NCBI RefSeq assembly: GCF_910592395.1
Contig: NC_088320.1
Span: forward strand, 10,411,001 to 10,475,000
Length of the DNA: 64,000 nt
Direction of reading: 5' to 3'
Origin: Lineus longissimus
Lineage: Eukaryota; Nemertea; Pilidiophora; Heteronemertea; Lineidae
The notes beneath the pieces were generated by a model. It was not told the DNA's origin and did not search any database. It worked only from the letters and a program-made list of their open reading frames with translations. Shown here piece by piece: positions 56,863 to 64,000 of this stretch (position 1 is the stretch's first letter; every line of letters begins with the position of its first letter). Made by a program: the position numbers and the translations under genes.

Positions 56863-59015
56863 ATGGAGAGATTTGAAAATTTTTTAGAAGGTTGTGGCCT
56901 ATCCTGCGATAGATTAAAGGAAAACAAGGTGAGAATCATAGAATCGTTAGGGTATTTATAGAAATCCTAATTTTTATTTAAAGTAACTTCAACATTTAGT
57001 GTTTTTTTCCTGGTGATGAAACAGACCTGATTTTGTAATGTCGCATTTTCTTTTTCTGTAATTTCAGATTGACCATCATGTCATATTACTGATGACAGAT
57101 GAACAGCTGAAAGAGTACTTTCCGTTGTATGGTGACAGATTAGCCGTCACAACTTTTTGCAGCAGGCTTCTGGTGAAGGATGAAAAAGAGAAAAATAGAC
57201 AACCTCCTGGAACGCTTGCGTTCAAAGTTGAAACTAAAAAGGGGCGTAGAAGAAGGCGACTATCCTGCCAAAAAAGGAAAGCTTGGATCGACACATGCTT
57301 TCGGTAACACCAACGCAAACAAGACCATGCGATACATTGAAATTGGGGTGGATCTAACGAGACGCTTCAGGGATCGGAAAACAGGTTTGCGCCAAAAATG
57401 GAGGTGGTACGCGAAAAACACGGGTCGGTAAAAAAATCCACTCGTCATTGGGAAGGCTCTGTTCTTCCCAGGAGGGATATCGCCAGTAGGTGATGAAAAA
57501 CTGTTTGACTTTGAAATAATGGATTTCAAGGAGAATACTATTGGTCCTACCGACACTGTTGGAAACATGTACGAAGAAACCAAACTGCCAATGCTGCGAT
57601 TTTACCTTGTCAGTACACGAAAGGAAGACATCACAAATGGTACGGATGAGACCAAGTCTGAAACAGTTGACAGTAACCCTGCTGTACCCAAGGACCCAGA
57701 AGACCCAGCAAACCCAGCAGGTCGGCTTTGATCTAGGCCATAATCTGAACTTTGACAAGTGGGATTCTGCCTATCCAGAAATCCATTTTGGTTCACTGAG
57801 TGATGAAGAACAAACATTTTCAGTAACTTTACCATATATCCCATTGACAAGTACTCCTACCGGTCCCATCACTCGTACACTAAGTCATGGATCTGCTGCT
57901 TCAGCTGCCCTAGGTGCCCCGCCGACCTCTGGAACACTGCCATTGCCACCCGATGAACTCCCAGACTTGGCAACAGATGTCGATAATCCGTTTCAGGGTT
58001 TTCACCTGCAGTTTTCTGACGAGTTGCTAATACGCAGAGGTTTCGCAATGGAGGACATGCTTGACGCCTTCATGAAGGATACCTCCCTCGGTCAAGGTGG
58101 TTCATTGTACGTAAAACGACAGTTACCGAACGGAAACATTGAATCAGGTGATGACACAGGGGGTGTACTACGGGATACTATCTCCGAAGTCTGGGATAGT
58201 TTTTATAAAATGTGCACCGTGGGGGCAACCGTCAAAGTTCCTTTTCTCAGGCACGACTACGACCAACAGAAATGGCGTGCTATTGCAAGAATCCTGAAGT
58301 TGGTTGGCACAAAGCTGGGTATTTTCCGATCCAGATCGCCAGTGCATTCATGAAAGAGGTCGTATCCAAGCCGAACTCTTCTCCAGTTAGCCATGAGAAT
58401 CTTCTCCAAGATTTTCTAAATTCAATTCCCGTTTCGGAAAAGGATGTTCTTACAAAAGCCCTCGATGATTTCGAATCCGTTGAGCAAGATGACCTTCTTG
58501 AAATATTCAACGAGCACAAAGCACGTCGCCTACCGACAGCTGCCAACCTAAAGCAAACGGTTTTGGATATAGCCGACAAAGAACTCATACAGGAACAGAT
58601 GTTTGTTATCGACGCATGGAGACAGGAACTCGTTGAATTGGTATCGACATCACAGATTGACAACCTTTACAAAAAATTACATCCCACATTTAGAAATGTA
58701 AAAGAAATGCTAACATTCCCAGACCCCTTATCTGCTGTCCAGTCGGAAGTAAAGAAATATCTCCTCAAGTTCATCAAGGAAATTGATGTCAAAACTCTTG
58801 GAAACTTTCCTAGGTATTGCACCGGAGCAGACCAGCTTTGTATGGAAAAGATTCAGGTTGAGTTTACCGAATTGACCGGATTCGAACGCCGCCCAATCGC
58901 ACACACATGCGCGGGACTGCTGCAACTACCAGAAGAATACGCGAATTATCCAGACTTCCGAAATGATATAAATTCTGTGCTTACAAGCAATGTGTGGGTA
59001 ATGGATTTTGTCTAA
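56863..59015 (+). pseudogene. SAM-like plus HECT-like family gene, frameshifted
   Basis: Exon 1 (56863-56928, MERFENFLEGCGLSCDRLKE) is joined by a GT-AG intron to 57068, giving IDHHVILLMTDEQLKEYFPL, a SAM-domain-like pattern. Frame shifts then occur near 57180, 57380, 57440, 57720 and 58300. A GGGTRK motif falls at about 57399-57416, and FFPGGISPVGDEKLFDFE follows. The HECT-like part has FSDELLIRRGFAMEDMLDAF, GVLRDTISEVWDSFY and KVPFLRHDY, then in the next frame AGYFPIQIASAFMKE and, at the end, RPIAHTCAGLLQLPEEY, whose Cys is the catalytic position. Intact relatives in fish and invertebrates are unnamed. The count of shifts could include sequencing errors, but five make a pseudogene likely. 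Confidence 0.8.
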
Positions 59016-59336
59016 TCACTGCTTGGTCATAAAGTGTGTTTCCATATTGGATTATCCGTAGCCGACAAAAAATCAGCCTGGGCCAATGGTTCACTATGCA
59101 TACAGCAGAAATTGCCAAAAAGGTGATGTTTTGCGCATATTGACGTAATATTGCTAATACTGTAATTCACGGCGTAATAAAAAAAACAACATTGTAACAT
59201 TTCACATATATACTCTCTTAAGATGAACGATATTTTTTGCACGAATTGTGTAACCTCACAAGTAACTTGGAGATATTCTTGGCCAAAATATCGATGATTC
59301 AATACATTTGAAATGTTAGAGGGAAAGTTATTATGG
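59016..59336. other. Intergenic, no gene seen
   Basis: AT-rich sequence downstream of the HECT-like pseudogene. AATAAAAAAAAC near 59173 could have been its polyadenylation signal. Nothing else. Confidence 0.4.
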
Positions 59337-59545
59337 CAAATGGCAAGAAACGCCTAGTAATTAAAACTTAAGTTGTCATTTTAAAAATGGAATTTGCCGC
59401 TGTTCTGTTCTATAAACAAATGGCAAGAAACGCCTAGTAATTAAAAGTTAAGTTGTCATTTTAAAATCGGAATTTGCCACTATTCCGTTATACTATAAAC
59501 AAATGGCAAGAAACGTCTAGTAATTAAAACTTAAGTTACAATTTT
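59337..59545 (+). repeat. ~82-bp tandem repeat, three copies
   Basis: Units start CAAATGGCAAGAAACG and include CTAGTAATTAAAACTTAAGT and a CATTTTAAAA-type word. Three copies, the last one truncated after about 45 bp. Confidence 0.85.
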
Positions 59546-59995
59546 TGTGTTATGGACCAAAAAAATAAAAGTTAGGTTTGTATTTTCTTTTAATTTTCGT
59601 TTTCGCAACATTTTATTTGTTGAAAGAATAGTAATACATCCTGTAATTGAAGAGCGAGTGGGGACACCTCTTCTTATCTCTTACAATCAGGAGGCAATTG
59701 TGATAGCTTTTGTATTGCCTCATCATTACCTTATCACTACCTCACATGTACCAATTGTTTTTTAACTGCCTCTAAGTTATGTTCGCATTGCCCCAAAATT
59801 AGGCAGCGTTTAAGCAATACAATGCCTCTATTGCCTATTTATTGCCTTTCAAACTTTATGAGTATTGCCAATATTAAACTGTAATGTTCTAACATATCAA
59901 AATTGACTAGGATACAGTGGACATCTGTCTTCAATGATGAGCGACTGAGTGTGACATCGGACTGAGTGAGCTTCATGTCTTTTCAAACCACCGCA
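59546..59995. other. Intergenic, AT-rich, no gene seen
   Basis: Contains many ATTGCCT words (59690-59870) in a loose non-periodic series. Nothing coding is supported. Confidence 0.4.
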
Positions 59996-61280
59996 GTGTT
60001 CTCGCCAGGCCATTTAAACGGGGCGCTGGCGCCCCGTTTAAATTTGAGCAGTGAAAATGCGCCCCGTCTAAAATTAGCCCGCCCTGTTAAATTTGCAGCC
60101 GCCCTCTTTAAATTCACCTCCGCCATGCTTAAATCCAAGCCAATAGTTACACAAACACAGCCGTAAATATCGCATATAAACATTCCGCCGTCACTAAACG
60201 ATCATTATCCCACCGCAACACGACTGCCAGCCATCTCAATTACCCGGTACAGCAGTAGGGCCTACTACCATTACAATCCACATGTTCCGGCAGACGACGG
60301 TCGGCCAATAACAATCACCCGTAGCCTAGGCAACGAGGTCAAGGGAGTGGAAAAAAGCACACCTGTACGATTTAGCGGCAGAGCGGGGCGGTTGTAATTA
60401 TGTCAAAAGAGTGCTTGCAGGTGTGCCGCAGGTGGATGATAATAGCTGTCGGCGTAAAATTAGCAGTCTCTTTCAATTGATATACAGGGTACAACGGGAT
60501 CAAACGAGAAGAAGGCCTCTACAAATTTTTAATAAAGTAAACATTGTACATGTATAGAAGCGTCGATCATCATCATGTCATCATGAAGAAGCACAGGGCT
60601 TGCGCAGTTGGTTACTGCGCATCCGCGGGCTGCGGGATGCGCAGTTGGCTACTGCGCATCTATATTTGGCGCCACTATCTGGTTACCAAATACCATGTGC
60701 TTTGACGATGTCGGGGTCCGGGGAGCAAGCGGGGAGGGCAAGGCCAAGGGGGATCAAAAACTTTTTTTGGAACCAGTGAATTTTTTATTCGTACAACTTC
60801 ACTTTTTCTATCGTATAAACTGTCTTCAGGTGGTTATTCTATGTTGAGTGCCCGTACAAACACAACTTTTTATCTCTCCGTATAATATATCGACCGTACA
60901 GCGGTGCACAAACATCGGAAAACTTAAAAAATACGGTTGAAACGTACAAGTAAACAGCCCTGCGCATGTAACGGTTTGAATACTAGTATTTACGTGGATA
61001 CCCCGCCAATGCGTCCCTCCCGCCGACCGACGTGACGCCGCAAATTGCCGTGAAGCGAAATGTTTTGCCTACGATACTAACGCTGCAATGTCGTTTTATA
61101 TCATCAGAATTAGGCCTGAAATTGCACCTCAGAGCATCTAGGTTTCAAAATTTTCCGGGGGAGGGCCACCGGACCCCCCCCCCCCACCAAAAATGTGGGA
61201 ATATATAAAATGTGGAAAATATAGGAGCTGGCCTCCGGCCAGCTGCGCGCCCCGTTTGATTGAAATCCTGGCGAGAACAC
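59996..61280. mobile_element. TIR element with GC-rich subterminal palindrome
   Basis: The left end GTGTTCTCGCCAGG is matched by the inverse right end CCTGGCGAGAACAC. CGGGGCGC lies a few bases inside both ends. A perfect palindrome with 15-bp arms (ATTTAAACGGGGCGC; 60012-60026 and 60029-60043) lies next to the left end. A GCGCAGTTGG...ACTGCGCATC unit is repeated at 60602-60660. No transposase and no clear target duplication were found. Confidence 0.65.
60602..60660. repeat. GC-rich double repeat
   Basis: GCGCAGTTGG-TACTGCGCATC occurs twice ~37 bp apart; each unit is itself near-palindromic (GCGCAGT...ACTGCGC) and can form a hairpin. Confidence 0.7.
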
Positions 61281-61358
61281 CTAAAATAGTTAACTGTCTT
61301 ATGCAGAAATCAAGGATTACATCCTACTGAGACGGGCTGCTTGATAGTACGAAATATT

Positions 61359-61476
61359 GGGTGATATGAATAAAGACTAGTAAATGATTTTACTTCAGTT
61401 TTGTAGAGAAAGGCCTTGTGTAAATGTACATGGGGTTTTCAGTAAAAGCAATTGCTAGTCTTTATTCATATCACCC
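61359..61476. mobile_element. 118-bp Harbinger-family MITE
   Basis: Inverted ends GGGTGATATGAATAAAGACT are flanked by ATT on both sides (61356-61358 and 61477-61479). The ends are close to the left end of the adjacent Harbinger II (GGGCCATATGAATAAAAACT), and the right arm shares CTAGCAATTGCTTTTACT with it. It is a deletion derivative of that family. Confidence 0.85.
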
Positions 61477-61524
61477 ATTGGGCCATATGAATAAAAACTA
61501 GCAATTGCTTTTACTACCAATTTT

Positions 61525-61660
61525 CAAGCAAATGCTTGCTACGGTATGAATAAAACCAAGCAAATGCTTTGAAAAATGAAGCATGTGCTACCAGTAGAAG
61601 CAAGTGCTTTTAAGCAATAACCTTTTGCTTCAAAAATGAAGCAAATGCTTGGAACCATAT
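61525..61660. promoter_or_regulatory. Array of AAGCAAATGCTT-type palindromes in Harbinger II left end
   Basis: Repeated words AAGCAAATGCTT (about 61529, 61559, 61639), AAGCATGTGCT, AAGCAAGTGCTTT and TTTTGCTTC, several nearly palindromic. Their place between TIR and transposase start suggests binding sites for the transposase or its Myb-like partner. Confidence 0.5.
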
Positions 61661-61767
61661 GAATAAAGTGTAGCACAAACCTTTTACTTGGTAGTATATG
61701 CTTCGAATTTTCAAGGTAGCCCCTGAGGTGGCTTGAGATTTGAAGCAAGTGGTCAGTATCAATCGTG

Positions 61768-62772
61768 ATGGCTGCGTTTATGCACGTGCGCGCTGAAAAG
61801 TTGTACATGAATCGGAAGACATGTCGGCCTGGAACATATCGAACATTTTACAGATTCGACGAGGTGAACGTGGAGTGGTTAGCCACTCACTTTTTGCCGG
61901 ATTCTCCAGAAATGCGGGGTGGAAGTCTGACAAACAAGGAAAGCATGGAGACTTTTCTTCGCTATTTGTCCGATCCAGGATTCCAAGTTGGTGTTGGCGA
62001 GGACAAGGGTATACATCAGTCAACGGTGTGTAAAACATTTTCGAATGTGTTAACCCATGTTGTGGCGAAAGCTCAAATTTGGATTAAGTTTCCAGCAACC
62101 TTGCAGGATATAAGAGAGGCACAACAACTGTGGCAAACTGGTAATGAAATACCAGACTGTACGCATGTTAAAATTCTGAAACCGGGTGCACGACGGAGTC
62201 ATGGAGATGAATACATAAACAGAAAAGGTTCAGCATCCATCAATGTGCAGGCGACATGTAATGCAGTTGAACGATTTACGAGTGTTGATGCTTGTTGGCC
62301 TGGGTCCGTGCATGACAGTCGGATATGGAAGTATTCCGACGTTGGTCGTACGATGATTCACTCTCGCCATGGAGGCCTTCTTCTCGGAGACGAAGGATAC
62401 GGGATAGCCCCATGGTTGCTTACACCGTACAGCGATCCAGTTCTTCCTTTCGAAAAGGCCTTCAATAGAGCTCATTCTAAGGAGAAGGTCATCATAGAAC
62501 GATGCTTCGGCCAAGTGAAAAGGCGCTTTCCAATTTTGAATGGGAAAATTAGAGTTCGACTGGTGAAAGTACCAAGTGTCATTGTTGCCTGTTTTATGCT
62601 CCATAATATTTCCAAATACTTGGATGACCAAGATGACTTCCCCGAACTGGAGAACGATGAGCCCGACACTGACAGCGACGATGACGAGGATGATGAAGAT
62701 GGCGATAGAAGGATTCGCCAACGCGGACAGAACAGGCGACGAGTAATTGCCGAATTGCTGAATTCCGACTAG
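61768..62772 (+). CDS. HARBI1-like transposase of Harbinger II, single exon
   Basis: ATG at 61768 (MAAFMHVRAEKLYMNRK) opens 334 codons to TAG. An HTH-like region has ESMETFLRYLSDPGFQ and GIHQSTVCKTF. Catalytic candidates are D130 in IPDCTHVKI, D208 in LLGDEGYGIAP and E244 in VIIERCFGQVKRRFP, with CFMLHNI near the end, then an acidic stretch and a basic tail. The segment before D130 (LWQTGNEIPDCTHV) is shorter than usual in this family, where a hydrophobic GxID-type strand precedes the first Asp; a small deletion may have damaged the active site. Otherwise the frame is intact. Confidence 0.9.
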   Translation: MAAFMHVRAEKLYMNRKTCRPGTYRTFYRFDEVNVEWLATHFLPDSPEMRGGSLTNKESMETFLRYLSDPGFQVGVGEDKGIHQSTVCKTFSNVLTHVVAKAQIWIKFPATLQDIREAQQLWQTGNEIPDCTHVKILKPGARRSHGDEYINRKGSASINVQATCNAVERFTSVDACWPGSVHDSRIWKYSDVGRTMIHSRHGGLLLGDEGYGIAPWLLTPYSDPVLPFEKAFNRAHSKEKVIIERCFGQVKRRFPILNGKIRVRLVKVPSVIVACFMLHNISKYLDDQDDFPELENDEPDTDSDDDEDDEDGDRRIRQRGQNRRRVIAELLNSD

Positions 62773-63165
62773 ATGCAGAATATCTTATGTAAGTAGAGAT
62801 CATGACAAGTTAACTGTTGGAGTGATAGGCCTACTAGTATAGCCCATGATCATGCTCTTAACCGAAAAGAGGGACAGGAAGAACCTAAGAGAGAGGACAT
62901 GAATTGCTATTGGTTAAATTGAAATGTATTGTGGTTTACCTTTTCTGACAAGAGAAGCAACTGGTTCCTCTTTTGTGGGATTCTTTAGTAGCCTAGTTCG
63001 GAATAGCATGTCATAGAGCTTTTCTGATGGATTCATCAGGATAAATGCACTCAGACTCAAATATCGATATAATCTTTGTTTTATTTCAAACAGAAACAAT
63101 GCAGTATTTCACTTGGAATAATTATATAAATTCAACATGAAGTTTCTGAACGCACGAGGTCAGAG
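62773..63165. other. Spacer between the convergent Harbinger II genes
   Basis: Non-coding, AT-rich. No motif beyond AATAAATG-type words that could end either transcript. Confidence 0.45.
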
Positions 63166-63491
63166 TCACTCAGTATCTGAATGTATGATCGGCGTGGTCG
63201 CTTGAATCCGTTGCAGTTGCATTCGAACCAATTTCAGCTGCTCTACAAGTACAAGCCGTTGCAATTCCTGTGTGGTCAGTTTCGCGGTCTCTTCAGTTTC
63301 TGACGAAAGCGAGGATTTCTGGGTTTTTTCAGGCTTCGGTGGGATGAGTGCATCGATGTCGATCGGCCGAGATCGTTTAGAAGCGCCAGACTTTCTCGTT
63401 GATGCAACTTGACCTTGGTCGTCGGATTCCACGGAGCCTGTTGCTGCAGTCTTTGAGGTTTTCTTCTGTGCGACACCAACTGAGAGTCCTC
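63166..63491 (-). CDS. Myb/SANT-like partner of Harbinger II, last exon (partial)
   Basis: Minus-strand exon with an acceptor CTTTGCAG just upstream of 63491. It reads GLSVGVAQKKTSKTAATG, a Lys/Arg cluster (KSGASKRSRPIDIDALIPP) and a helical tail ETAKLTTQELQRLVLVEQLK, typical of the C-termini of Harbinger-type Myb-like proteins. The stop is at 63166-63168. The DNA-binding domain must lie on exons at higher coordinates, beyond 64000. The continuous frame to 63822 is partly intron read-through; another acceptor-like site (ATTGCAG) lies at about 63787-63793. Confidence 0.65.
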
Positions 63492-64000
63492 CTGCAAAGG
63501 AAAATATTGAGGAGGAATTAGTTTTATCATCTTTGATTTGTGTTTCAGAGAGTGTTTTGGTGATGAGAGGTCCCGGGAGAAGTCTGCCTGTGCAACCACT
63601 TGATACTTGACAGAAAAGCATGAAAGTAGTGTATGGTTTGTGGACATCAACAACACGATACCGCGGTACCACAGCAAGAGTTTTAAACTGCTGAGATTTC
63701 CCGCACACATGTTTACAATATTGTTTCTTTTCAACCAACCAAGGACAGGTTAGTCCAGAAAAGAACTGAGATCTTTTGATAAATTCTGCAATTAAAATTA
63801 GGTGTGTGGTTATATTGTTCAATATAATAATTTTGATTTATATCTTAGATATTTTGTGAAGGAAATGTGTAACATGCTATAGCGAGAGGTCTATCAGTCT
63901 ATAAATAAGAGTGAAGTATTTAAAATTATGGTCGTGTCATTCTTGGCTTCAGAACAGCTACAAATATCTTTGTGAATGATAACAGCAGAGATGCACGATT
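63492..64000. other. Probable intron or upstream exon region of the Harbinger II partner gene
   Basis: The open minus frame to 63786 (FIKRSQFFSGLTCPWLVEKK) has unclear coding status; it may be an intron retained in frame or another exon. Nothing else is seen to the window end. Confidence 0.35.

Larger units (their letters stand above)
61480..64000. mobile_element. Harbinger II: PIF-Harbinger transposon, right end beyond the window
   Basis: The left end GGGCCATATGAATAAAAACT is preceded by ATT. A subterminal series of AAGCAAATGCTT-type palindromes follows (61529-61655), then a single-exon transposase and, on the other strand, the last exon of a Myb-type partner. The right terminus is not in the window. 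Confidence 0.75.

Overview
The window is eukaryotic, almost certainly from a metazoan: genes carry GT-AG introns (one GC-AG), polyadenylation signals are visible, and nearly every recognisable coding region belongs to an animal transposable element or to an expanded gene family typical of invertebrates (HECT-like ligases, a PIN-like/CXC family). The mix of Helitron, pogo, PIF-Harbinger, Ty3/gypsy, piggyBac-like MITEs and an integrase-like DDE family, together with hairpin-ended repeats tailed by (GAC)n or (GGAT)n, suggests a marine invertebrate such as an echinoderm, hemichordate, lancelet or mollusc. I cannot fix the taxon from sequence alone. No convincing single-copy host gene, tRNA, rRNA or CRISPR array was seen.

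Layout. (1) 66-13271 is one Helitron whose ends are fixed by several empty copies of its own target in the window. It carries a coiled-coil ORF, a broken Helitron protein (N-terminal domain, HUH end of Rep, Pif1-type helicase), and later insertions: a Tc1/mariner-type MITE, a (GAC)n-tailed repeat, a decayed pogo/Tigger element and a foldback MITE. (2) The Helitron sits in a tandem array of ~980-bp composite units containing a LINE ORF2 fragment (1-65, 13272-15395, and again 32687-34743). (3) 17990-22220 is a decayed gene of a PIN-like plus cysteine-cluster family. (4) 23166-32686 is a nest: a Ty3/gypsy 3' end with its LTR, split first by a piggyBac-like MITE (24009-24692) and then by a complete two-gene Harbinger transposon (24713-32350). 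(5) 34744-40854 is an unclassified transposon with 21-bp TIRs and a GTAG duplication; inside it lies a 2.9-kb pogo element. (6) 42930-55745 holds a spliced HECT pseudogene (two nonsense codons and a 1.7-kb repeat inserted in an exon) and, on the opposite strand, a three-exon integrase-like transposase with one stop; inverted copies of a minisatellite-like repeat flank this region. (7) 56863-59015 is a second HECT-family pseudogene with a SAM-like N-terminus. (8) 59996-61280 is a TIR element with a perfect palindrome near its end. (9) 61480 to beyond the window end is a second Harbinger transposon with an open transposase and a convergent Myb-type partner whose last exon is visible, with a family MITE abutting its left end.

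How the genes work together. Each Harbinger unit encodes a DDE nuclease and, tail-to-tail, a Myb/SANT-like DNA-binding partner; in this superfamily the partner brings the transposase to the nucleus and to the ends. Harbinger I has both reading frames open across all splice junctions and matching TIRs, so it is the most plausible currently competent element here. The remaining elements are broken to different degrees and their nesting gives a relative insertion order.
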